Part shown: piece by piece, positions 39,401-48,775 of the stretch
How positions within the stretch are numbered: position 1 is the first letter of the stretch
How the letters are laid out: every line of letters starts with the position of its first letter
DNA from: Holacanthus passer
Taxonomy: Eukaryota > Chordata > Actinopteri > Pomacanthidae
DNA length: 64,000 nucleotides
Assembly (NCBI GenBank): GCA_025331565.1
Contig: JAFREQ010000026.1
Location: forward strand, 3,100,001 to 3,164,000
Direction: 5' to 3'
The notes under the pieces: model-generated
Seen by the model: the letters and a program-made list of their open reading frames with translations, nothing else
Databases searched by the model: none
Told to the model about the DNA's origin: nothing
Program-made: the position numbers and the translations under genes

Positions 39401-42400
39401 TTCTTGGCTTTAATTACCAAACAAGTGTACATTGACGTGAAAAACAAACTCACACCTTCATTGCAAGTTTACGCCCCCATCTTTTATTGCCCTGTTCGCA
39501 CCAACTGTCAGAGACCACATGGTTCACACTTTAATTGTTGGTCATGTGTGGACTGCACATGAACTGCAGATTGAGGATTTAAATGAAACTGTTTCTGTGA
39601 CTTTTACACTCAGAGCTGGCTGCATTAAGTTCTCTGCATTCATTTAATTTAATTGGGGCTTAAAAAAATGGTTATCATCAAGTGGAATCTAGAAGCCTTT
39701 TAGTTTGTCGAGTCTTGTTCCCAGAAGAGAAGGTGAATGGACTCCAGAAGCGAGAGGGGCTTTCTCCCTCCATGTGGGGATTGATTTCTGGACCTGGCCA
39801 CAGTGTTGCAATTACAGCTCTACCTCAAAGGGCCATTCTTTCAAATAACAAGAGCACTTTCACCTGGACCCTGTGTATCCCAGCACAGCCGGGTCCTCGG
39901 AGAGCTGACACAGATACCGGCTCAGGGCTGCAGAGAAGCACTGCTGGATCATACACAGCACTGCAGTGCTTGAAGGAGTGCTGAGAACTCGCACGCTGAT
40001 GTTTTATTGCAGATTTCTTTCAGTCAACAGCTAAATTATTTAAAGCTCTCAGGAGAAGCTTGTTTGCACTTCTGAAGGTCCAGTATAGTGTTTTGCAGTT
40101 AGACTTGACCAGCAGTTCCCAAAACTGGGGTGTTTTGAAGATTTACCACATCATTGTTCATTTATTGTGTTTTTAACAACCTCTCACCACATCAGAAGAG
40201 CACGGGGAAGATTTGACACAGTAAACAGAGCTCAAAGAAATGGAGATATAACTGAGCCCTCAACAGTCTGAGAAGACGGAATCTGAGCCATCCAACAAAA
40301 CTAAAATCAGGCTCAACACTACATGACAAACGGCTTAACGTACAGATTCGTGGTGCATTCCCTGTGGTATTGTGTATTCTCACCATCATCTCTGTGTTAT
40401 ATTGCTCTCTTATTCCTGGTGTACATGAAAGTAAGACTAGAAACCGTCTATCTGTGAAGTCAGATCTGCGGGTTGAGATCTCTCTACCCACATCAGAGAG
40501 TGTTGGCAGCAGCCATCTCACATGTCCCATTAAAGTGCCTGCAACCTTTTCTTGTTTTGTTTGTTTGTCCTTGTCCACCTTAAATATTAGCCAATTTTAA
40601 TTCTGAACAGAATGAAAAACAAAATACATTTAACATATTAGAGCATTTAGTACATATAAACACACACATTTTGGAAGCTCAGGGTGCTGTGGTCTACAAG
40701 TTTGGGAATCACTGGAATGGACAACATGAGAAATGGTAGTTGCTGTGGTCAGGCCTTGAAAAACCTGTGACTGAGAACAAGACCTTGAATTTGGTGGATG
40801 GTAAATCTAAGGTAAGCAGGGTTTTAAAGAAAACCTTCATGTTTCGTTTTACATTAAACATCCCTTTGCATGAACAAAAGGATGTGAGTACATTCACACA
40901 ACATACAGTCCACTGATTTACAGCACCAGTACATCTGAACAACGCTGTGTTCAGACTGACACAAGTACTATGTGAAAAAATGCTGCCTCCTCATTCATTT
41001 GAATGGTACTGCTCTGTTGGCACAGCTGGGCTGCTGTCAAAGTCAATGAAAAGCCACAAATTCACACTGGACGGCGCAAACTGATGCAAATCCATGTGAG
41101 TTGAAAGTGTTTCAACTTGAACAGAAGGATTTGTGTTCTTTCTGTCTGAACACATCTTAGGAATCCATCTACACTGGGTGGACAAAATACATCACATAGG
41201 GTGTTCAATGTACAGTATACATCACTGTAAAAACCCTGGAATAAGCACTACTGACAAACCTATGGGGCTGGTTTCCAAGAGAGAGATGATACCTTGTCCC
41301 GGACAAAAACAAAATTCTATTCAAGTGAATTTGGAATTTAGCATTTAATGAAATTGCAAAATGTCTTGGACAAAGATTCTTATTTACTTTTGCTGACTGT
41401 CTAAGAGATACAGTTGAATAAGTAGATTGTGGTGCTGCTGTATAATTTGACTGCAATGAGATCCCACCTGAAATTCAGTGCTGGTGTTGCCGATCTGATT
41501 GACGTTCGGCAGAGAGCCTCCATAGTACGGCGCCCGGGACTGAGACAAACGAAGCTGCTGGATCTTCTGAAACTGCACCTGTAAGTCAAAAGGGTGACAA
41601 AAACAACCACACAACTGTCAAGGTTTATGAATTCTGGACATGTAAAGAACATACAGCTTTGCAAACTGTGCCAGTTTGGGACTTTCTTTCCAACCATTGT
41701 CATTGTCTCTCACCTAAGAGACTTCAGAGACATAGGAGACAGCTCTCCTCTTTCCCTGTCCTTTGTCACTCTTTCATTTTTCCAATTTCAGTGCTCTTAA
41801 AATTGCTGTTTTTCTATGTATGTCTCTTCAAAACATTCACAGAAAGCTGTAGATGGACTGAATCCGAACGCTCTAAAGTCAGACGGTGACGCAAGCTGCT
41901 CCTCTAGTGTCAAAACAACTGTCACACATTATAACTACTATTGTACATTCAGGCCTGTGAATCAAGTGCTCTCATCGCCTAATGGAGCACAGAAGTAATG
42001 TATCTAAAATAAATGATAAAAATTCAGCAATATTTGCAATTTATTGGACACAAGTTAAGGGGACACATTCTAGGAAATGAGCAGCTTGGCCTCCAAACCT
42101 GCACCCTACCAGGAGATGCCACAACGATTACCTCCCTGAAAACAGAAGGCAGCTTGTTCTGCCAAGGTAAGGTAAACAGATCCAATCGTCCACTGTGATC
42201 AGGAATAGGCAAATCCGAGGGGCATTTCTTCCTTAGACTGCTGAAAGGGCAAAATTTGAATCTCAAAGACTGACCTTATTTGATTTTATCAATAGGTTTA
42301 CAGAGAATGGACAGAAATCTCTCAAAGAGATTGTGAATATGACGAAGACGTTAGGAATGAAAAACCTTGTCCTTGTGCGTCACATTTCTCAGTTTATATG

Positions 42401-45214
42401 TAGTATTTATGGTGCTAACCACACTACATTCTAATCATTTATACAGCAGTCAGGGAATTTATCTTGTTTGGAACAATTTTTTGTTGTTTCATCATTTTAA
42501 TTCACCAACAAAAATTGTTGTTAGTATAGTTAAAACAACAGTGGATAATTTCCCTTCCCTCTGCACTGGACACCTTCAAATATAACATGCAGCAGGGACC
42601 CAAAATGTCCATTTCATTCTGTTAACTGTGGCCAATGAATGTCAGATTACAACCGACCAGGCTGCCCAAAGCAGAGGGACATACGGACAAACATATTACA
42701 GACATTAGTGTGATTAACGTGGGTGTTCCAACAGTAACATTCAATCTAATACAAATGAAAAAAATATTTAAATATTTAAAAAATAAATCCTCATTTAAAC
42801 CTCTTACTCCAGTGTTGCTGTTAGCTGTTACATAACATCAAACATGCAGATTTTACACATATGGGATTCACAGGGATGCCGAGTCCCTGCAGCAGAGCAG
42901 CAGAGAGAGGGCTGGAGTCTGCCTGTGCTTTCAGGTACCACGTACAGTTCTTCATGGCCCCTCAGGGGGTTTATATTCAGTCCTTTGGTCACTGGTGCAA
43001 ATGTTAAAGCGGCTACTTCTAATTCCAGCTGTTTGCTGGCAGTGTGTCCGCTGCCCTGGCCGGCCTCAGGCTCGCTGACTGGGCTTTTCTGTCTCACAGG
43101 GGTCACTGACAGTTCATACCTTATAGCAAACTTCATTCGGTGTCGCCTCAAAACCACATCCTCTTTGACTGGCCGTTCAGGACTCTCCCTCTCATAGAAA
43201 GAGCACATTATAAACCAGTGGTATGAGAATAACATGAAAAGGGCCTTTTTATCCTCTCAGGGGTCACTATTTTTATTGCTTGGAATGTGTAGTGCATACA
43301 CTTGTGTATATTATCATGACATGCAGAAAAAAATGTAATCTGTAAAACAAGCACATGACTAATTAAGAAAAGATATTCCTCTATTCTGAACCTATCCAAA
43401 TGATATCTAGAGACCTGAGGAAGTGGTGACCAAATGTCTTCAAGAAGCAAACAGCAAATTTCGTTGCTCTGACAAAGGGCTTGAAAGTCTGACCTCGGAT
43501 CAGTACAGTTAGGAGCCATGAACAACAAACGAGACTTTTGGCAGCAACATTCATCTATTCATCAGCCTCACCTTCTCTTTTTAAAAACCACAGGCCATAT
43601 TATTCTTTCTACTCCTGTTCCATTGGCATATGAACGCACATCACTTTGGATAAAAAGTAACTGCTAAATGAAATTGTAGAATTGATTTAGCTTTCTGATA
43701 CTGAGCCATCAGCTGAATATCAATTGTTCTTTATTGATTAATGTGCTGATTATTATCCACCACAAGTTCTCATTGCCCAAGGTGATGTCTGGTATTTACA
43801 ATGATATATGTTGAAGAAGAGCAGCAAATACTTAGATTTCTGCTTTTTTTAAAAAAAACAAAAACATTTTGGCTTGAAAAATGACTGATTATCAAAACAG
43901 TTGTAGTAAAAACAAACAAAAAAAGATTGAGCTCAACTGGATTATATGCTTTTAATGCTTTGTGGAGTCAAGGAAAAATAAAAAACATCTGGATTTTTTT
44001 GTTATACAGAAAAGAAGAGCTAAAACTATTACTCTTATTGGATAAAGTGATTACTCACATAATTGGCACTCCACAAAAAAAACTGAAGAATGAATCAATC
44101 ACCAACTATTTTCTTAAACAATTAATCATTTCAGTCATTTATCAAGAAAAACTCAAAACAATCTCTGGTTCCAACCTCTTTAATGGGCAGATGTGGTACT
44201 TTTTTCCCCTTCTATTTTCTATCTATGAAGTTTTGGATGGCTGTTTGGACAAAACAAGACATCTGAAGGAGTCACCTTGGACTGACTGACAAAAGCACGA
44301 AGGTCTTTTATATTGCTGCTGAGAAACAAATCTGAAACTCTGCTGCTTCATGGTTAAGTCTGAAAGACAATTTCATTGAGCTACAAAAAAAAATGTAAAT
44401 TGAAATGTAAAGCACACTTTGATTAATTTAGCTCGAAGCACCAAGTTGTAAGGGACACTGCTCAACACAAATATGAGTGTATATGAGTGATAGCCCAACC
44501 ATCCTCTCGAGCTGGTCTCTTCACTGTGGAGAGTCTGTCCACAGTGCCCAGGATGCAGGTTGCACTTCAGCTTTCAACAGGTGGGAATTCATTAATTATG
44601 ACAGAATGACAGGGTGCAAACAGCCGGGTCTGAAAACATGTGTCCTGGACCCTAACAGGCATCACTGCTTCCTTTGGGTGGATGCAACAGAGCAGCCTAG
44701 GGAACATTTGGCGGGTGGTGCAGATGTGGAGGAGCCACTTTCCCATTTCCTGTTTCGCTGCTGATTGCAATCAAAAACCATGTCTTGCACTGTTTATGAA
44801 CATTTCTGCATCACAGATGACACGTTTTGCAATATATTGTTCCTATTTTGTTTGTTTTAGCTCAAGTTGTGATTCTTTGTGGTTTTGTTTTTTTCCCACA
44901 GACCAACTTATGATTGCAGGTTTACCACTGTTGAATGAATGCACGGAGAGAGTGTTAGTGGTTGAATACCAGAAATCCCAGTAAACAGATGGAGTCACAG
45001 CTCATGACAGAGGCAGCTTTGTTTGATCGCAATGAACAGCGCACTAATGGAAGACAATCAGCTGAAAATGAAGTGTATTTACCCTTGAAACAGTGAGGTC
45101 TGTCATCAGCTGTTCAAAGGCCCGCGTCTCCTCTGCCTGCTTCTGGTTGTGCAGCGCGATCTTCTCGCTGAACTTCCGGGGGTTTGAGCCACCTGTGCCC
45201 GGGGAGCCGGACAT
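16089..45214 (-). CDS. CRTC3: CREB-regulated transcription coactivator 3 (complete coding span, 15 exons)
   Basis: CRTC proteins bind the bZIP domain of CREB and recruit transcription machinery. Kinases of the SIK/AMPK family hold them in the cytoplasm bound to 14-3-3, and calcineurin releases them to the nucleus. The 15 exons join without a phase error to 1,920 nt (639 residues; human CRTC3 is 619 as I recall). Landmarks are the CREB-binding start NPRKFSEKIALHNQKQAEET, the VRGTRHHGLVER block, the SIK-type site LNRTNSDSALHTS (Ser near 169), RPKSCEVPGI, NTGGSLPDL, SNPSIQASL, a glutamine-rich stretch near residues 439-457, LPNIILT and the C-terminal transactivation end DPSVEDTFRSDRL. CRTC3 is preferred over CRTC1/2 because of AEETRAFEQLMTDLT, KPLPKQLWEAKK, the retained exon ending in LNR, and IQGAP1 as upstream neighbour. 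Start chosen: the only ATG before the conserved N-terminus. No premature stop was seen. Confidence 0.95.
17199..17412 (-). CDS. CRTC3: CRTC3 exon 14
   Basis: Encodes LDQFALLENTMSST, LLNYSQAALSGLGGSHGSL and GLPNIILT, the conserved region before the transactivation tail. Flanked by GGCTAG acceptor and GTAAGT donor; ends in phase 1. Confidence 0.96.
17570..17653 (-). CDS. CRTC3: CRTC3 exon 13
   Basis: 28 codons: HNNMAALFNDPFMEPQF...RQSKTLPYQ. Acceptor CCCTGACAG, donor GTAGAG, phase 0 on both sides. The intron to exon 14 is only 157 bases. Confidence 0.93.
17830..17993 (+). repeat. dispersed teleost repeat, copy 1 of a four-copy set
   Basis: Contains GTTGGACAAAATGAGACCTT, CATAGACTAAACAAATAATT and ends TTGATTGTAGCCCTG. 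The same word order occurs at about 23,955, 44,080 and 62,905, always on the plus strand. Non-coding, in CRTC3 intron 12. Confidence 0.6.
18439..18472. repeat. (TG)n microsatellite in a CRTC3 intron
   Basis: Lies about 60 bases beyond the donor site of exon 12, so (CA)n sits early in the intron on the transcript strand. Confidence 0.9.
18535..18723 (-). CDS. CRTC3: CRTC3 exon 12, glutamine-rich
   Basis: 63 codons from GVALDTSNMP through PPPPYPLYQQ to a Q-rich run (QRQQQHQQQQPQQQQQ) and NIPVDFNTSQ. The Q run mixes CAG and CAA codons with single H, R and P interruptions. Acceptor TGTGTAG, donor GTGAGT, phase 0 on both sides. Confidence 0.95.
19219..19454 (-). CDS. CRTC3: CRTC3 exon 11
   Basis: Serine/proline-rich: SNPSIQASLN, SNPSINSSLRLS, then RRRPAPISPLTLSPG and LAKQLSPTMSPSLSPITQ. 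SNPSIQASLN corresponds to the CRTC3 segment I remember as a 14-3-3-related phosphosite region (SNPSIQATLN in human). Acceptor CTTCACAG, donor GTACAC. Confidence 0.96.
20605..20825 (-). CDS. CRTC3: CRTC3 exon 10
   Basis: Encodes IFPSPEQNPGLSHYQG, LNTGGSLPDLSNLHFPSPL, TPLDPEDN and AAMMHLGIGNSQ. NTGGSLPDL and the following FPSPL block are hallmarks of the family. The donor is placed at CACAGG|GTGGGT because only this keeps phase with exon 11. Confidence 0.95.
21695..21744 (-). CDS. CRTC3: CRTC3 exon 9
   Basis: 50 nt: VQSLASRPKSCEVPGI plus a split codon that becomes N, giving the family motif RPKSCEVPGINIFPS. The serine (near residue 250) matches the second regulatory phosphosite of CRTC2. Acceptor GTTTCAG, donor GTAAGT. 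Confidence 0.95.
22263..22348 (-). CDS. CRTC3: CRTC3 exon 8
   Basis: Encodes VFSFPSLPNEERVIGVGKPL and PKQLWEAKK; KPLPKQLWE is shared with human CRTC3 (as remembered). Acceptor CTTCTCTGCAG, donor GTGAGA, ends in phase 0. Confidence 0.96.
22439..22471 (-). CDS. CRTC3: CRTC3 exon 7 (33-nt microexon)
   Basis: Codes for ASVNEAEADGN with split codons at both ends. It fits phase 1 of exon 6 and phase 1 of exon 8, and its end aligns with the DGxN...SFP stretch of human CRTC3. Acceptor CATGCAG, donor GTGAGT; the following intron is only 90 bases. An 11-residue in-frame unit that could be skipped without a frame change. Confidence 0.8.
23955..24235 (+). repeat. dispersed teleost repeat, copy 2
   Basis: Diverged copy: GGTTCCAGCTTCTTCAAATG, ATCTTTGGGTTTTAGA, AAGACGTCAACATGGGCTCT and CGATAATGAAAATAATCATC in the family order. 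In CRTC3 intron 5 or 6 depending on numbering (between exons 6 and 7). Confidence 0.65.
24365..24510 (-). repeat. dispersed teleost repeat (GGGCTGAACGATGTGC family)
   Basis: Read on the minus strand it starts TAGGGCTGAACGATGTGC and continues with ATCATATTGGGATTATTTT and a late CAATATTGTGATTAATGGTT, a pattern I know from memory as common in fish genomes. Located just beside repeat copy 2. Confidence 0.65.
26402..26505 (-). CDS. CRTC3: CRTC3 exon 6
   Basis: Starts inside the SIK/AMPK site: (R)TNSDSALHTSAMNPNPQDPF, then GMNQQMGRGPPQRN. With exon 5 it gives LNRTNSDSALH, matching the L-x-R-T-x-S-x-S pattern that controls 14-3-3 binding. Acceptor CCTACACAG, donor GTGAGA. Confidence 0.97.
27002..27030. 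repeat. (CACT)n/(CA)n microsatellite
   Basis: CACT units followed by CA units, in the intron before exon 6. Confidence 0.8.
28549..28611 (-). CDS. CRTC3: CRTC3 exon 5 (63 nt)
   Basis: Short exon, phase 2 on both sides: EQQPWTEEKRPGFRLISQLN followed by a split Arg codon. It matches the QQPPWKDEKHPGFRLTSALN segment of human CRTC3 as I remember it; CRTC1 lacks this segment. Acceptor CTCTCTTTGAAG, donor AACAG|GTGACC. Removing it would leave the frame intact but delete the Leu at -5 of the SIK site. Confidence 0.92.
29597..29621. repeat. (AAAT)n microsatellite
   Basis: Six TAAA units in CRTC3 intron 4. Confidence 0.85.
30228..30290. repeat. short retroelement-tail-like fragment
   Basis: AAGATAAGATATACATTTATT followed by CACAGTGGGGAAATTT is similar to the AAGATATACCTTTATTGATCC-type ends of common fish elements, from memory. 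Only this fragment is visible. Confidence 0.4.
34900..34961 (-). CDS. CRTC3: CRTC3 exon 4
   Basis: IESSPYGAVYLSPPLDNNWR plus a split Arg codon. SSPYGxxYLSPP is a CRTC signature. Its start is defined by an AC, not AG, acceptor (CCCAC|ATAGAG), the 3' end of a U12-type intron. Donor GTGAGT. Confidence 0.95.
34962..38563 (-). other. CRTC3: CRTC3 intron 3: U12-type AT-AC intron
   Basis: After the exon ends GGACGGCAG the intron opens ATATCCTTCC, matching the minor-spliceosome donor ATATCCTT. Near the other end, TTCCTTAAC (34,980 down to 34,972) is a perfect match to the U12 branch-site consensus, and the intron closes CCCAC eleven to twelve bases later. There is no GT within reach that keeps the phase. 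Both flanking exons are conserved CRTC sequence and join in phase 0, so this boundary is well fixed. Removal should need the U11/U12-U4atac/U6atac spliceosome. Confidence 0.93.
38202..38219. repeat. (CA)n microsatellite
   Basis: Short CA run inside the U12-type intron. Confidence 0.8.
38564..38692 (-). CDS. CRTC3: CRTC3 exon 3
   Basis: 43 codons: GGFPSGLDSVRGTRHHGLVE then RVHRDRNRINSPHRRPIDKH and GRQ. TRHHGLVxR is invariant in the family. The acceptor CTTTCTCAG at 38,693 was chosen over the nearer CTTCAG (38,677) because only it keeps phase 0 with exon 2. Confidence 0.96.
41468..41578 (-). CDS. CRTC3: CRTC3 exon 2
   Basis: 37 codons: VQFQKIQQLRLSQSRAPYY then GGSLPNVNQIGNTSTEFQ. The YGGSLPNVNQIG block is diagnostic of CRTC proteins. 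Acceptor GACTTACAG, donor GTGGGA, phase 0 on both sides. Confidence 0.97.
42828..43235 (-). other. open frame of unknown meaning in CRTC3 intron 1
   Basis: A 135-codon frame on the transcript strand of CRTC3, GC-richer than the rest of the intron, with mixed, protein-like composition (for example HRMKFAIRYELSVTPVR, KGLNINPLRGHEELYVVPES). The opposite strand is also open over most of it. I recognise no family and see no convincing splice sites. It could be an unannotated exon, a degraded transposon or retrocopy, or chance. Confidence 0.25.
44080..44285 (+). repeat. dispersed teleost repeat, copy 3
   Basis: Contains CAATTAATCATTTCAGTCAT, GATGGCTGTTTGGACAAAAC, AAGACATCTGAAGGAGTCACC and TTGGACTGACTGAC, in the same order as copies 1, 2 and 4. 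In CRTC3 intron 1. Confidence 0.65.
45083..45214 (-). CDS. CRTC3: CRTC3 exon 1 (start codon)
   Basis: 44 codons beginning MSGSPGTGGSNPRKFSEKI and containing QAEETRAFEQLMTDLTVSR, the CREB-binding coiled-coil region. ATG at 45,214 is directly followed by the conserved N-terminus, and no upstream ATG is in frame nearby. The donor is placed at AAGG|GTAAAT, ending in phase 0. Confidence 0.97.
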
Positions 45215-46330
45215 CGTGCGGGCCGCAGGTTTACAACTTCAGCTACTTGGAAAAAGTGGAAGACGGTGCTGCGAGTCTGTTTTTTCAAAGTGTGTCAGTG
45301 AGCGCTGCAGTTAACCCATCAGTGTTTCAGAAACATGGCACACTTTACTGTTTGGATGAAGCTATGTCAGTGTCAAGTTTGCTGGCTGCAGTATCAGAAC
45401 AGATGCCGTAAGCTAGCAGTGGCTAAGCTAACGTTAATAAAAGTTGTCTTCTTGTGCAAACAGCAGAATAATTAAAGCTTTCGTACGTTGAATTATCTGT
45501 TTGCAATCCAACTATTAACTTTCTAAAAGAGTGTGTGTTGATTAGAAGAAGTTAATGCTGAAATATAACTTCATATTTGCAGCGAACCACTTGTTTGAAT
45601 CTTAACATAACATTAGCCGTGGTTGCTAGCACAACACTGAGAGCCGCAGCTAGCCAAGTTAGCTAAGCTGCTGTCATGTCAACGATTCTGACCAACGACA
45701 CTCTGACAACTTGTCGACACTCGGTCAACATCTAACAAACACGTATTGAGGAGCAGTTTGGAGCTAAAATGTTTGAGGCTGCTGTCTGAGAAAGTTGTTA
45801 GCCTCGTTAGCTAAACGTCGCTAGTAACGTTAGCAGAGCTCGCGGAGCAGTTGGGCAAAGGTTCGCTCGCTAAACTGAGCTTCAACAAGTGTCCGCTGGG
45901 TCTCGTCTCGTCCGGACTCGGCTGGATTTCGACTTCTGTGTTTCCGACAAACTGGGAAAACAAACGACCTCCAAAATATTCACACGTGATGCCGGATTAT
46001 AATCCACAATTTGACACTTAAAGTGGCATCAGGGCGCCTGTGAGTCGAGTCTTGTGTTAATCCAGCAGAGAGATTTCAAACTCCAGCAGGAGGGAAACAA
46101 AACAACACCGACAGGAAAAAGACGATTTCTTCGTCGCAGCCGAATCTGAATTCTTCCGAGAAACTGCTGCAAATGTTTTCGGCTCATGAGTCGTCGGTTT
46201 TCAGGGGTTTGTAACCGCAACTCAGATCCGCTGCTCGCTCTCCTCAGACCGCTGCGAGAAAAACATTACCTCGTTAAACACCGGCAGTACCCGCCGCGTC
46301 CACAGGGCGGCGACAAACCCGCCACATTAT
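45215..46330 (-). promoter_or_regulatory. CRTC3: CRTC3 5' flanking region, CpG-richer, with TTAGC/GCTAGC word cluster
   Basis: CpG dinucleotides are frequent next to the start codon and again from about 45,700 to 46,330. No TATA box was seen. Between 45,411 and 45,840 there are many copies of short words such as GCTAGC, GTTAGCTAA and AACGTTAGC. The transcription start cannot be placed from sequence, so this is a probable promoter and 5' UTR zone. Confidence 0.45.
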
Positions 46331-46639
46331 CCTCTGTGGGATTATTGCCAGTGATCAATATCTGATAGAGAGGTTCAATCATCAATAGATGGTCTGGGTT
46401 CAATTTAAATCCTGGATCTGACATAGAGACCCCGCCAGCCTCTGTGTCAGATCCAGGATTTTCTGCCTGTTGGAGGAGTTCAAGTTTTTCCCTATTTGAG
46501 CCAATAAAAAAAGATTATTTTAGACATTATAAGAAACCATTCATGCACTAATAGAACAATCTTTTGTACTGTGGTGGTTTGCATGTGACAGTTTTCCAAA
46601 TCAACTGCATAACTGATAAACTAGTATTCAGCTTCTTTA
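46331..46639. other. intergenic, nothing recognised
   Basis: AT-rich spacer between the CRTC3 5' region and a dispersed repeat. A small inverted pair, AAATCCTGGATCTGACA and TGTCAGATCCAGGATTT, at about 46,406-46,460 could form a hairpin. Confidence 0.5.
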
Positions 46640-47045
46640 CTTACGTGTACAAGTAACAAAAAATACTCAGTTACAAGTAAAATAGAAGTATTACCACCAA
46701 AATATATTTTAGGTATCAAATGTAAAAGTATTCATGTAGCAGTATGACTCATGTAAATATATTTTGTACACTATATTTGATTTTGATATGTTAAGCAGAA
46801 TTTGAATATGTTTAATGCATTAGCTGGTTGAGATGGAGATATTAATTAAATACTGTTCAGTCAATAAGCATGCATCATATTGTACAAAGTAATTCTGTGT
46901 TTTGTTTGTATAGTCTTCTGTAACACTAGCAGCCAAATAAATGTAGTGCAGCAAAAATAAAATATTTCCTGCTGAATTATACCATTAAATAGAAATGAAA
47001 AAAGTACAAGTACCTCAAAAGTATTTGAGTCGATGTACACTTTGT
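46640..47045 (-). repeat. dispersed teleost repeat (reverse copy of the 2,310 family)
   Basis: Read on the minus strand it begins TACATCGACTCAAATACTTT and GAGGTACTTGTACTTTTTTC and includes TGCTGCACTACATTTATTTG and ATACTTTTACATTTGATACC, the same element as at 2,310-2,512 but longer. It sits between the IQGAP1 3' end and the CRTC3 promoter. Confidence 0.65.
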
Positions 47046-48661
47046 CTCAGTAGAGCTTTATTCTAAAACAAGTAAAATACATTTAATTGACTGTGAGAAA
47101 ATAGAGAGAAAATAATGTACAGAGAGCACAGTCTCCTTGTTTCTGATGACAGCATCAACCTCTGATCATGGCAACTAAACATGAGACAGAAAAATCAGCG
47201 TCTAGTTCAATAAGGTCTGAATGAAATCTGAATTTAAGGCTTCTTGTAATAAGTCAATCTCTGATACAATAAACACATAACTAGAAACTGGATGGTGTAG
47301 AGTGACATCTACTGGACCCACAAGTCTAGTTTCTGTAATACTGCACATCCTCATCTCACTCACATGAGCCGTCTTCGGTTTTTCAAACATCAACTACAAT
47401 ATAATGTGAACTGACAACATAAAATATAAATAAGGGCAACTTTGTCGAATAATTTTCAACAAAGACATAAAAATAATCTGCATTCAACGTCCATCTTACA
47501 CTTCTAGATCCCATCCTGTTTCACAGATGTGATTTTGTGTTTGCTAAATGGACTTTGTAAGATAACAATAATCTGTGTTTCAGTTATAAAGAGCCCATGA
47601 GAGATGTAAAAGAAATATCATTTCCAGTAAGTCATCTGAGGAAGCCAATGAGTGAGCACATCTGCACAGCTGTGTGTGCTGAAAGTGCAGGAGTCAGAGC
47701 CAAAAGCAGAAACACACTGCAGGTCAGTTCTGAGCACCAGGGCTGTAGTCATGGCCGGCTCAGTCCAGTCCAAGACGAAGCGACGTCCCGACAGGAAAGA
47801 CTCAGCCAGTTACTGCCTGTGACTTTGTCACGTTCACGCAACTAATTCATTCCAAAGTTATTTATATTTAAACATAAAGATTTGAGTTCAGCAGCTCAGC
47901 ATTTTGTGATGCCACCTTCTCTTTGCATAGATATCAGAATATTTGTGGATGGGTTGAGGCGGGTCAGGACAGAGCTGAGTCATATTCAAATCAAAGTATA
48001 TGAACAATATTTTAACTTCAGTGTTTTCAAAATAAAATATGATGAAGAAGGAGGGAGGAGTGCATCTTGTTTTTTCCCCCCACAACTCTTTCACTTTTTC
48101 TCTCCAATTCGTCTCAAGCAACAACACAAAACCAAACACAAAAATGTCCGAGAGGAGACGGAGTCGTCTCATGTACTACAGTCCTGCTGAAAGGTTCTCT
48201 AGCACTTTGGTAAAGGCAGAGGAGATGTTTATCAGGCCTGTATCAGTCAGGTGAGCAAATAAACTAACAGCTAAGAAAGACACAAAACATGACGTCTTTA
48301 CATAAAACATACATTTTTATAATTAATCAAAGCCCATGCACAAGATATTCATAATATTTAAAGCAAAACATACAAATCTTAAACCTCTGACCTAGCTGCA
48401 GTTACAGACAATATAAAGAGTAAGAAAAAGACTCCAGCAAGCTTTCTGCGATGTGCCGGCTCGAGTCATTAGGAATAAAGCACATATGGTGATCCACATA
48501 ATAAAAAATAATGCACATAATTTTGCAGAGGCACATGAGAGAAGTGCAGTAAGGAATGTGTAGGAAAGCCAGGATGGTTGAGGTCAGGGCTTTCTGCAAC
48601 CCTCAAAGTGGGTTTTGTGGTTTAAATCAGTGTCTGTAGCCCTTTTATCCTTTTTTTTTCT
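47040..48661 (-). other. IQGAP1: presumed IQGAP1 3' untranslated region
   Basis: About 1.6 kb of AT-rich sequence after the IQGAP1 stop with no conserved frame. The first AATAAA on the transcript strand is at 47,057-47,062, close to the edge of the dispersed repeat. Confidence 0.5.
47057..47062 (-). terminator. IQGAP1: candidate poly(A) signal of IQGAP1
   Basis: AATAAA in the context TTTTAGAATAAAGCTCTA, the only such hexamer I found on the minus strand between the stop codon and the next repeat. Confidence 0.45.
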
Positions 48662-48775
48662 CTATTTCCCATAAAATTTCTTGTTGAGCAGGAAAATGAG
48701 CAGGTTGACGTTGATGGTGGCCCGATCGAAGAGCTTCATCACCGCCACGCCTTCATACTGCAGCTGGAGGAGATC
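48662..48775 (-). CDS. IQGAP1: IQGAP1 last exon
   Basis: DLLQLQYEGVAVMKLFDRAT and INVNLLIFLLNKKFYGK, stop TAG at 48,662-48,664. The C-terminal end is nearly identical to human. Acceptor TTCCTCAG, phase 0. Confidence 0.98.
   Translation of the reverse strand, partial: DLLQLQYEGVAVMKLFDRATINVNLLIFLLNKKFYGK

Noticed and set aside
16089..45214. Identity as CRTC1 or CRTC2
   Set aside because: The N-terminal AEETRAFEQLMTDLT, the PGFRL...LNR exon, KPLPKQLWE, the C-terminal IEPLSLDGL/DPSVE and the IQGAP1 neighbour all point to CRTC3.
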